A stretch of DNA of 64,000 nt from Lycocorax pyrrhopterus obiensis. Taxonomy: Eukaryota > Chordata > Aves > Passeriformes > Paradisaeidae. Shown here one piece after another: positions 21,897-33,800 of this stretch. Numbering within the stretch: position 1 is the first letter of the stretch; every line of letters starts with the position of its first letter. The notes under the pieces were generated by a model that saw nothing but the letters and a program-made list of their open reading frames with translations, was not told the origin of the DNA and did not search any database. A program made the position numbers and the translations under genes. The DNA is taken from assembly GCA_014706295.1 (NCBI GenBank), contig JACSVZ010000024.1:6263608-6327607 (forward strand), read 5' to 3'.

Positions 21897-24800
21897 GTAC
21901 GGCCGAGGGGAGGCAGAGGAGGGGAGGGGAGGTGGGGCGGGGGAGCCTCGTCCCGTCTGGGCGCCGAGCGCGCGCGCGCCGCGACCGTTGGGCGCCCCCC
22001 CCTCCGCCCTCCCGCCCTCCGCTTTCCCGCCCGGGGGGCTCCGAGTCCCCTCACGGCTCCCTCGGGCCGCTCCCCGCGGACCCCGGTCCCCGCCGTGCCG
22101 GCCGGGGGAGCCCCTCTGAGTACCCCCCGAGCGCCCCGCGGGCGTGGGGGGCTCCCCTCGGGGCGGCTCCCGGCGCGGTGCGGGCACAAAAGCGGAGCCG
22201 AGGGCGTGTGCCCGGCGCCGGGAGGGAATGCGGGAGCCACGGTGAGTCAGAGAGCGCAGATGGAGCGGGCGATAGCGCGGACGGACCGCAAGCAAAGTCA
22301 CTTTTTGGGGAAAAAGTGCGGCCCCGGTGCGTTTTGCTGGAAGATTCTGTGCCCGGAGCAAAGGGTGCCGCGGGTGCGGGGCAGCACCGCGGGCAGCGCT
22401 GGCACAAGGGAAGAACGGAGCGCCACAATGGATGGCCCTCGCTCGGCATTGTGTGCCCAGCAAAGCGCAGGAAGGCGGCAAAAAGGCAGCAAAGCCACGA
22501 GTTACTCCTCGCTCCCCGCCCCAAAAGTCTACTTTTTGTGTCGGGAAGCGAATATGTAAAGTAACACCAGGTTTTTAGCCAAGCTAGAGGAATGAGCATG
22601 TGTTGTACTGCCCTTATCTGGTAAAGATACCATATGGTATCTCCACATGTTTTGCATTCATTTATTGCTGTATGATGCAATATTTTGCATCCTCCGGGGT
22701 TCTTGTGATGCAGCATCTTACTTTTACTTCATATCAAAAGTAACACCAATTACTCTGTGCAATCTTCTACTTCTATGCTTAAACATCTTTTAATGAAAGC
22801 CTCTGCAGAAAAGTATTAAAATTCTTCAGATGAAGTTTCTTCCAATAGCAGTGAGAAAATCAGAGATGTCTTCGTCTGGGAACTTGGGAATTGCTTTGTA
22901 TAAAAGCCACGATGACAAACATGAGAATTTCCAGCTAGAGCTTTGAAAATAAGTGATTAAGTTTGTTTTATTTCTTAAATGATACTCTGAAAGTGTTGAA
23001 TTTTTCCTCTTTTCATACTTCTTAATAATAGTATCAAGAGGCAGTAACGGGACCCAGGGAGAGCATTGCAGTGGAGGATTCCAGACCTGATTTTGGTTAG
23101 AATATTTAGGCTCTTAGTGTAGAGGTTAGAATTTACAACTACAGCAATTAAGTTACAGATTACTTTGAATTATTTATAGCAGTGGATCTTTAGTATAACA
23201 TGACAATTTATCTTCATCTGTCCTAAAGGTCATCAGCTGATTTTTCTTATTTTTAAACAAATTCTAGTAGTGATTGATGGCAGAATGATTTGGGGGCAGA
23301 GGGAAATAAGCTTTGTGGGTGTGTTTAAAGAGAATATTTCATGCATGAGGAGTGGCATGGAAGAAGCTGTAAAAATAGTTTCGAGAGATACGTGTTCATT
23401 CTGATTAAATCAGAATAGGACCAATAAAGCTGTGAGATTATATGAAAGGGGGGAATCAGGGAATTTTTTTGTCCTTTTCAATTGAAATTTCTTTATTGGT
23501 ATGGGTTTAAGAAGGCTAAATTTGGGTTTATCAGTGAGGATTTTTGCCCTCAAGGAAACCTTTTCCCAGTGTTATGGATGACTGCTGCATGCTGAGCACT
23601 GTCTGCCCTAGGGATAAAGTTCAGGTTAAAATAAGAAGTTATTCTTGTCTGCCTTCATGATCTTCAGGTAAAGGTTATTTCCCTGTAAAACCCTGTAGAT
23701 AAAGAACAACCCCCAGCCCCAGCAGACCGACCAAAATAGTTTTTTCACCTGGATATTGCTCCTGTCCCACACCTTATTGAAGCTGCTGAGGATTATTGGG
23801 GCACCGTTTTTGTAAAGCAAATAAAATCTTGTTTTCTGACTCATTTAGATGGTCACTTCAGAAAATGCAAGCAGAATATGTGTATTGAAGAGAACCAACA
23901 GTGTCTGTCTAGAGGAGCACTAAATTTGGATTTTAGTCATATTTTTTTTCAACGAGAAGCTCAGTTGCAGTTTTTCACGTGGTTGAATGTAGAAAAAAAT
24001 CTGAAGTTACCGAGCGTTTCTCCACACAGATAATCACTTTTCAAGCCGTGTCTGGGATCTACCTGTGCACTGTTAGCCAGGGAAGCTCTTCAGGCAGAGG
24101 TAGTGGAAAGAGTTCTGGACCAAACTCGAGCTCTCAGCCCAGCGCCCGCGGCCCAGGGGCGGTGACTGCATGACCTGAGCACAAAGGATTGTAGCAGCCA
24201 GACTGAGATGAAACAAAGGTAGGGATTAAAGCTTGAGAAACAAACCTGTGAAGCAGGAGAAAGGGTCTGGCTCCGTGCCCAAACTGTGGGGTTTGAGCCT
24301 TATTAAATTGTGATCAGTAACAAAATAGGATGGGCACGGCGAGGGGAGGAGCACACGCATGGCTGGGGTTCAGTTAGGAATAACTCTATCAGGGTGTTGT
24401 CACCAGCAAATTGATACGATTTTTTCCGGAAGACAATGTATCAGTCTGCTGTAACTTGTATTTTCATAGTCTGTGAGAACTCCGTGCAGAATTAGAATAC
24501 TTAGGTAAGAAAATCTGTTACAGTGCTGAAACTGAGGTGGTGAATCTGTTTCTTGGTGTCACAATGAAAACTTTCAGCACTTTTTCATTCCAGAGCCGGT
24601 GGGCTGCGTGTGGTCTCTTTTAAACCAACTGTAAATATTTTCCAAGTCTTTTCCCCTGAGAGCTGATTAGGTGAAAACCAGTGATGTATCTGATTTCATT
24701 TCGTTTCCTCGTATGTTCCATGTTTTATTAATGAGGGAGGCTTCCATTGTCTAACAGGAATATTTTTATGTGCCCTAGTGGCATTTCAGAGCAGTGAAGG

Positions 24801-27800
24801 CTGCATTGAGGTGAATGTGCTCGGAGAAACTTGAGCTCTGGGATCTGCATGCAGCTCAGACAGGTCACTTGGAATAATAGCTGCGCTTTAGTTGATGGTG
24901 TGTGGAATTTTATTGTAAATAAAAAACATGGTGAGGTGACTTGGTCAAATAGACCCAGTGAGCTGTGAGAATCACAGGACAGAGTTACAGAACTGCCTGT
25001 GCAGTTCCTGTAGGGGAGCGTGTGAGGATGGAGCTGCTGGAAGCTCAGCCCTCGGTGTTCTGGAGGGCACTCAGTGATTGCATCCTCTGCTAATACCGAG
25101 GTGAAGACACACAGGGTCAACAAGTTCAGTGTTAAAGGAAACAAACAACAGACTCCACAAACCAGAAATTCACAGTTGTATATCTGCTGGCATGGGATGG
25201 GTTGGAGCAGATGTAGGGAACCAGTGAGGAAGGTCTCTCCTCTTCACTGGGAGTGTACTTGCTAATTAATCAGACCTTGGATTTCTGGCAGCTCTCAAAT
25301 AAGATGTCATTGCGAAATTGGGCACCTGTGTTGAAAATCAGATAGAGTCTACTATCTGTTTACCTTTGAATTGTACTGTCAGTACCAAAAAAAAGCTGTG
25401 ATTTCACATTTAATAAATACCCAACTCTGAAACACTCCCAGTGATTGTAGCAGAAGCTTGTCCCCGTTTTTGTGTATCTGAACCAAACAGAGATTTGGCA
25501 GGTGAACTGTTTGTTTTCCGGGCTCGGGGTCTGCTTTGTTCAGTGCAACGCTGGGGCCGTGGCAGGAAGGGGATGTGAGCATCTCCAGCAGCAGCTCCAT
25601 GGGAGCTCAGGGCAGGGCAGAGCAGGGTGATTTGTGTGGATTCAGGTCTGCCTTTGTCTCACCCTGTGCTCATTGCCTTACGTAAGCTCTGCTGTGGCAC
25701 TCTGCAGCCCTATAGCTCTGTACATTGCTTTATAACAAACCATCCCATGAGCTTCTTTGTCACCAGTTTGTTTTTTTTCACCCGCAAAGTAGCTGTACAA
25801 TTTAAAGGCACATCGGTACAAGGAAATAACAGGACTGGAGACAGGCAGTGCTGCTTCTCAGAGATAGTCTTGGCAGGGTTATTGCTTGATAATCTTATTA
25901 GATAAGTCTCCTCCTTATGCACCAGATCATCCTTGGAGGGTTTGATGTAACCTCAGCAGCTGAGAACCTCCTCAGCCTGTCTTTGATATGTGTTTGGTGT
26001 AGACAGCAAAATGTCATGTGAGGGTTATTTCTTGGGAGCGTTGTAAAGGAGCCCTTTATAAACTGAGGTGTAACCATTTTGTTATATCCTGTGCTCAGTG
26101 GGTATGAATCAGGCCTTTTCCTGCTCTGACCAGCAAACTGTAATTCCTTTAAATTCTGCCCAGGAAAGTTCTCACAGCCAGAAACATCCTTGGCTTTTTG
26201 GTTTGAGTCTGGTTGATGATTCAGGAACTGGTGCTCTTGGTACGGAGTTGTTTAAAAGTACAGAGATGGTCTCAAGTGTAAATGTTAAATTTTTTTTTGC
26301 AAATCATTGGTAAGTAAGCTTAAAACCTTCTGGCAATAATTTCCAGGGGGATTACACAGATGAGTTAGCTTTCTTTCAGTCAGGAATTGCTTCTGAGTAA
26401 TGGTTGTATTCCTTGGCATCCCTTCTCCCCTTCCCAATGATTAACATCCAGACAGCTCTGATTGTCAGGAGAACTTGTGTTTGACTTTGCAGCCGAAATG
26501 TATCTTAACACTCAGGCACTTTTCCTCCTTTCCCCTTAGAGGGATCTGAAAACTGTGAATTCCCAGATTTCAGCTCATGGCCCTTCACAGGCTGGGGCTT
26601 GGGGTGTATGGGCATGGGCAGTGGTACTTGTGAGTCACTCCCTCCGTGGGTCAGATGCCAGGGACACATTCCTGAAACACAGATCCTGCTACAAAAGACA
26701 AATCTGTCCTCAGTTTTCCCAGCTGGGATTTCTCAGGGTGTGCATTGAGGGCTTGAAGTGGAAGAAGCCTGTGTGCCAGAGCACATGTTGTGGGGCAAAC
26801 TTAGGGCCTGGATGCTGTCAAAAGTCAGGGATAAATGAACACTGAGGATCCAAGCCTTGTCCAAGCTTTTGTGTGTCAGTCTGTGACAGGGTGTGTGTGC
26901 AGTGATGAGTTCATAGAGCAGGGAAGGACATCACGAACACCAGCATTCTTGTGAAAAAGTATAAAGAGAGTGAGATCCTCTTTAAAGAGAGTTTTGTGTG
27001 GACATAAAGATACTTGATTGTTGAGAAGTAACAAGATATGAGGAACCCTTACATCAACTTAGGGAGTGGGTGGGAGGGCCTGCTAATCTGGCAGTGGGTA
27101 GCACTGGGACAGGATTAGCATGCTAAGAAGTTGGTAATCATTGCCCTCCCAGCCTGGAGTGATTCATGGCACTGTCTAGTCCTTCCATGGTTATCCTGAC
27201 CTCATCCTGGGGATGGAAAGAGTTCTTTATTCGAGGAGCAAGACTGTCTGTCTTTTAGTTGGAATGGGGAGACCAGAGAAGTTGTTGGTTCTCTGGACGT
27301 GGATTTTTGAAGGCTGAGTTGTCCCTTCCAGAAATCTGTGTTTGGAAGGATCTAATTGGGGAATTCTTGAACTCCAGGCAAACAGTAAGCTGTGTACTCT
27401 AGGCAGCGACTGTTGGACTCTAAAGTTAGATTTTTAAAAGTGTTCATTAGCTCAAAAGGACAAAAAAGCGCCCTGAACTGTTATTTTCTCACCAGTGTGT
27501 GTTCAGATTGTCTTTAAATGAAACATTTATTGTGATGTGACAAACACAAGGCCTGCAAGCTTTTGTAGCAGTGCCTGCATCAATCCAAGCTTCTGGCTGG
27601 GCTGGACATACCACTTAAAAATCCACAAGAACGACTTTTAAGACTGGATAACTGTACTTGGCAGTAATTGGATTTGTTGCCTTGTTTTGGTAGATGTTCT
27701 CTTTTCCCAGTGAACTGAGCAGTGCAGTTCTGTAAAGCTTTAACTGGACAGCGTGGGAGAAAACAAGGTGGTTTTTGTCTGCCAGGGTAGGCACTTAGTT

Positions 27801-30800
27801 TGTCTAAGACAACAAAATTTAATTAAGGTGGTGGTTGGTTGCAAATTGATGGTTCATGTAAAAATAATTTACATCTGTATTTGTTATCCATCTAATTTGA
27901 TTTTTATCTTCAAAGTATCTTGGTAAATAACCCGTAACAAACAGCTTATTGTCCTAATCAGGTTTGGGGTTTTTTTCCTGCATATTTTTCAGTGTGGAAT
28001 AATATAGTTTTAGTCTTAAAATAGATGCTAGGTGCTCCCTTGTGGTATTAAGAGTTTGTGCGTATTTTAACAGTAAAAACACCCAAACCCAAAATTGTTA
28101 TGTTGCCTTCACGGGAGTTTTAATAGAGGTTTGACTTCAGGAGCTTTAAATCCTTTATTTAGAATATTTTTTCCCTAAAAAAAAGATAATAGTTAATTTT
28201 TTAAAACTTGCTTTGAGTAGTTTGAGGTTTTTAAATCAGGCCAAATGCCTTTGTAGCACAATCTGGATTTTTAGGGTGTTTGCTTCTGCTGAAGTGAAAA
28301 ACATAAGCTAAACTGCTGTTAATTACAAACATCTCTGTGTGGGAATTCTCTGAGAGTTCAGACTTACTCCTTGTATTGTTGGCCAGACAAAGGGCAAGGA
28401 ACTTACCCAAGGAAAGGAAATGACTGAGTTCTGCACACTGAATCTCCATATTAGGTATAAACTAAATATAGGAGTGTAATCCAGGAGTGAAGTCATATCT
28501 GTATATTTTCCTGGGAAGAGCTAATGGGATCAGTCAGTGCTACTGGACCAGCTTCAGAGCTTTTTGGCTCTCTTGAAGCTTTACTATTTTGGCTGGACTT
28601 TGCTGCCATGTCCTTTGGAGAGCTGCTTTTCTGAAATAAAGGAAATAGCTTTTTTATGTGGTTTTATCTAAAAATAAAATCAAAGCAAGCCTAAGTAGAT
28701 TTCTGTGGCCTTTCAGAGTGCTGCATTAGGTGCCCTGGTGAGACACCTTGTTCTGGAGCTCAGGGAGATAAGGACACGTGTCCCAGAGGAGGAAACTCGG
28801 ATCCCATCTCCCAGGGGAGGGGGAATTCAGTCAGGGAGGTGCCTTTTGTGCATTGCTTGTGTTGGAGAGGGAGCAGGCCTTCCTCAAACCCTTCATTCTA
28901 AAATAAAAATTCCAGCCCCACTTTTGGTCTCAGATAATACTTTTCCTTCCCAGAGCTTCTGAATGTGCTGTTAGCAGGGGAACAGGTTCAGAACTGCACT
29001 GCTCTTTGAGAGGCTGCTGAGAATTTGGGCAGTTTCTGTCTTCTGACACCTCCTTCTGTGGGCATTGCTGCTCACAGCCCAGGCTGGAGGCAGCTGTGGC
29101 TGTAGCTGTACATCCTGTGTTTTACCAGCACTTGGAAGCTCCCAGGTGGTGCCTTTTGGGCTGGGATTTTGACATGAACCTGCTCTGGGCTCTCCTGCAC
29201 CTGGAAGTGTTCAGTCCAAGTCAGCTGGGCTGGAGTGACCTAGAGGAGGAGGAGGAGCAGCCCAGGGTGAAGCTGGAGCAGCTCTTGGTTGTTCTCTCTG
29301 CTCATCTGCCCAGCCCCTGGCTCATCTCTCTCTAAATGAGGTTATAAAATACCACAAACACAGCTCTGTGTTTTCCTGTCCCACGGAAGTGATGCACAGT
29401 CAGAGGTTTATTTGAAGAACTCTGAAATACCACAGATACAAATTTGACTCGGTTCCTCTAAGCCCCAGTGACAGAGTTTGCAGCTCTTTCCTCTCATGCT
29501 GATGCTTCATGATTTGGTGGGGGAGGTTTGGAAATGGGTCTCTTGGGCTGTAGCCAAGGCACACACTGTACTTTAACAAATTTAATAAGTGCAAGGAGAG
29601 AGAATCACTGTCATGAACAATTCCTGCTCTAGGTTTATGTGCTAGAGACCCAAAGGCAACTGTCAGGCAGGGTAAAAGAAACCCTCAGTGCTGCAGAATT
29701 AATTGTCTGCGTACAGTTTCCTACCAGAATGTTACAAGATTGTGTCAAGATGTTACCCAGCAAATTTTAGTCAGTGTGGCCCTGCTGATCCTGTGGGGGT
29801 TTGTTCAACACGAGCTCTCTGTTCAAGGTATTGCCACAGCAGAGATGCCAGGCTTGTGCCATTAGTGAATAATTGAATTTTCCTGTGCCAGGCCAGGAAG
29901 TGTCCTGGGTCTGTCTGTCCACAATAAACCCGGGGTTTTGTGTTCCTATCATTAAGCTAATTTCTTCAATGAAGAAAATGGTGATTTGTATTTAAAGCAG
30001 GTTTGAGATTCTCCATTTGATTCTCCCAAAGGATGAGCATGGAATCTCCTGTTCTCCAGAGGACTAGAAGCACTTAATTAAATTCTGCTGAATTGTGAAC
30101 TTACTTCCATACATCATGAGGATCCCAAAGCTTTTCGGTGAGAATTGGGTAGCAGTGAGTAAGAGTTGCAGGAAAGTGGGCAAGACAAGTCTGCTAATTA
30201 TTTTCTTGGGAACAGCATCACAGGGCTAAAAATAACATCATCCTAAAATGGCCAGTGGCTGTTCCAGTCCAGTGTGTGACACAGTGGTGACTTATCAGAA
30301 AGGTAATGACTTAAGAGGCAGCTTGAATGGGCTGACAAACATTCCTTTCCCTGCTGTAAGAGCCAGATCTCAAGTAAACACAGGGACTTCAGTTAATTAT
30401 TTTGAAGTATTTTTTGAGTTTAAAGGAATTTCAGCTGATGTGGAACTTGGGTTGATTACAAATGGCACAAAGGTGATGGAGCTCATGAGAGGCAGTGGTA
30501 ACTCAGGTTGGTTTTGCCCTGGCTGTGTTAATGTCAGTCAGCATATAGCAAATATACACTAATTATCTTAGACTAGTTACCTTTGAGAATTCCAGATGTG
30601 AGCACTGACCTGATGCCTTTTTCCACCCCATTTTGCCTGTGTTTTCCTCAAAGGAATGGCTATTTAAGGTAGCAGTGATGGCCTAAATTGTTCAGTAGAG
30701 CTAAATTTGGGTGGGGTGTGGTGGTATCTGTAGATGATCTTCCCATGTGAAGGCTGGAGAAAGCTTTGCTTGCCCACTGTCAGTGCTTTAAGACAGTGAC

Positions 30801-33800
30801 AGTGAGAGGTTTAAGTTCTTGTCTGTCCCCACAGTGGCTGCTCTGCCTGTCCCTGTAGGCTCCCAGTGACAGGAATGAGATGTTTGATGTGCACTGAAAC
30901 GCAGCATGAAGGTCCTTCTGATATCCTGAATCCTCTGCAGGATGTGCTGCTGGGTTTTTCTTCCTAATTCCCACCTCTCCTGGTTTTGTTCATTGTGGCA
31001 GGGAACTTCTTTGGGCTGTCAGCAGTATCAGTCTCATTTTTGTGTTGAAATGTTGTGTTGAAATGTCCTGTTCGTTTTTGCTCTGCCTGGTGGCACAAGG
31101 AAAAGCTTTGCCCTGGAGGTTGTGGCCCCAGCTGTGCTCTGTCCTGGACAGGCAGAGGTGACAGGAGGAAGTGTCCCTGTCACTCAGCCCTCGGATTAAA
31201 TCTGGTTGAACCGGATTTAGTCAGGGCCTGACTCTGCCTTGCTCCCTGACCTGTTCCTCCCCTAAAAACACAAACCAACTCCCTTCTCAAACTGCAGATC
31301 TGGAAGGGTGACAAGGAGTGGAACACTGTTGCAGATAAACTTTTCCAGCCCTGGTCTCTGCACCTCATTGCCTTGTAACTTGTTTTCCTCTTCGAATAAG
31401 AGGAAAACATCAATATTCATCAATATTTGAGCCATTGGGAGCCCTTAAGGTCTGCTTTGGTTTGCACAGAGCATCCCTGAGGCTCATCCATCCACTGCCT
31501 GAGCACATAGGGAACAGTTGGAATAATGGCACTGTGGGGAGTATTTGTTACATCAATTACTGTCACACTCCTTCCATGGGTGTTATTCTTTACATCTTAT
31601 CTGAAAACACCCTCAGTCAGCACCAGAGAATTCTGTCTGTTCAGCTTGGCAAGATAAAGGTCCAAGGATTTGGGCTGATACACCCAGACCCTTTTCATGT
31701 GTGGAACATCAAACCACTCCTTTCTGTATTCTCTGTTCCTTTATCTCAGACCTTGGAATTGCTGCAGGTTTTTCACTTGAATCTCTTTGTTAGTTCACCT
31801 TAAACCATTTCCTCTCAAAACAGCAATCCTTGAAGGATTATTATTAATTACTCAGTTTTGGAATGAGCTTACTGCTCATTAAACGTGCACAATTGATTGT
31901 TATCTGCTGGTTTGAGGCAATGGCTTTGCATCACGCTGGGTTGCTCATGCAGTTTTCTCAGCAGGTTTGGTTTTCATTGTTAAAACTCGAGACGTATTTC
32001 AAGATTGCCGAGTTCAAAATGTGAACATATCCTCTCATTTATTTTCATTTTACCCCAAATCTGTTTATTGGTTGGAACATTATTCTTCTAGACTTTGCAG
32101 AGTGCGGATTTCTTCCTTGGGGGAGTGGGGATTTCCTTGGTGGTGCAATCAGATGGCTCCAGTAGTTGTCTTTGGTGAAAAGCATTCTGTGAGATGCTTC
32201 TCAAATGCATTTATCCCGCTTCATCCAAACTTTTTTTACCACTTCTGGTATGTCAGCTCTGGGAGAAATTCCCTTGAGAGTTTTGGGTAAATTAAGAAAT
32301 GGTTTTCTGGTGTTCTGCCCTTTCCTTTTGTTTTATTTTTGGAGTCAGAGACTGAGCTGTATTACATTGCTCATCAGATGCACTTTGACTTTATTATTAT
32401 TTCTGCAGTTATTTGATCCAGTTTGGGAAACTCGTAGTGGGCTCCTTTTAACTGGGTAATGTTTGGAACAATTTTGCAAGAGTCTTTGGGACCAAGGATT
32501 TCTAGAATTCTCAGATCTGTGCTGTATAAGAAGGGCTTTGTGCCCTTTTAGTGTTTCTTTGCCTGTCTGGTTTTTTGTTAGTCTTGCAATAAACTTCAGC
32601 ACTCCCTTGCTAAAGTAAATCCACGCAGGTTCTCGTGTCAGGACTCAGGTTAATTTTTATGCAGCTGTAAAGACAAACATTTCACAATTTAAATGGATTT
32701 TTTTCTTCCCTTAGCTTGTTCAGCCACTCAAACAGATGTTTGATTACTTATTACTTGTACTCTCTCGGGTTTTTCTTTTGGAAAAACAGTCTCATTTGAA
32801 TGAAATCACTGCTCAGGGGAAGAGAAAGGGAGGAGGTGGCTTCTGAGCTAAGCTCAGACTTCCAGACACTGGGATAAGTAGATTTTTTGGGGGTTTTTCC
32901 CTTTCCAGGGAGCTGGCACTCCCGCATGGGCCGAGCTGCTGGGCACTGGGAGTTGCCAGGAGTTTCACTGTGGCTGTGATAAACCAGGTCGACTTCTCAA
33001 TGAGCAGCTGATTTGTGTTACTGCCTTGTAACTCTCCCATTCTTGTTTGAACTTCCTTTCTTCTTTAATGTTTCTTTAAAAATAGCTTTATTTGTTTTCA
33101 CAGAACACTGTAGGGCAGTGCTCTGGTGTGTGTGTGCTCTGCTCTCCCTGTGCCACGTCTTACAATTAACAAGGTCCTTTTTGCCACCTTTTCAGAAGTT
33201 TTTTTAATTCAATTCAGTTTGTAGAGGGTAACACCCAAGTGAAAAATTCCATCTTTCCTCGCTCTGTGTGAAGTATGGCACTTTTTTTCTGTCTGGTCCT
33301 AATCCCTACAATTGAAAACCTGAAATTCAGTGAAATTAGATATATAGTGAGGTTTTTGAATACATATCCTTCAGTGGGCAATGGTAGAATTGAAAATTAG
33401 CCCTAATTGCAGGCAGATTGGCATTAGTAATATTACTGATAATAAAGATTTTTAGACTGGTTTTAAAAAGAAATTGAAATAAAACCCCAAAGCTCCTCAG
33501 TATAGAATGACTATAATCTTATTAAATTAACAAATAGCCTATGCTGAGCTCAGTGTAAAGAAATCAACATTTAATATTTGCTTTACTCTGATGGTGATGA
33601 AGATTAGACACTGAAGATATCCTGGAATTTTATGGCCGGAATTCAAAGTCAAGGCAATGACGAGCAACAGTTATTCCATGATTAACCCCTGCGTGACAAA
33701 TCGTGTCAGATTTCAGAATATTGTAATACATAAGGTTTAGAGTTTACTGCCAGCACAGCTCTGTTCTAGTGGACAAAATCAGAGCCAGGAGTGACTCTTG

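Larger units (their letters stand above)
21330..22540. promoter_or_regulatory. CLIC4 CpG-island promoter
   Basis: Very dense in CpG, centred on CLIC4 exon 1. Multiple GC boxes (ccccgcccc, gggcggggcc, ccgccccc) lie at about 21595-21700 with no clear TATA box, the usual picture of a dispersed housekeeping-type promoter. The start site is inferred to lie around 21650-21720; the sequence alone does not fix it. Confidence 0.75.

Noticed and set aside
21584..22481. Minus-strand frames of 218 and 260 codons over the CLIC4 promoter
   Set aside because: They are explained by CpG-island composition and are antisense to CLIC4 exon 1, with no splice signals or recognisable domain.
21333..22559. 408-codon + strand frame through the CLIC4 CpG island as a separate gene
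   Set aside because: It contains the CLIC4 start and then reads through a clear exon 1 donor into intron. Only its upstream in-frame part is of interest, and that is reported as a finding.
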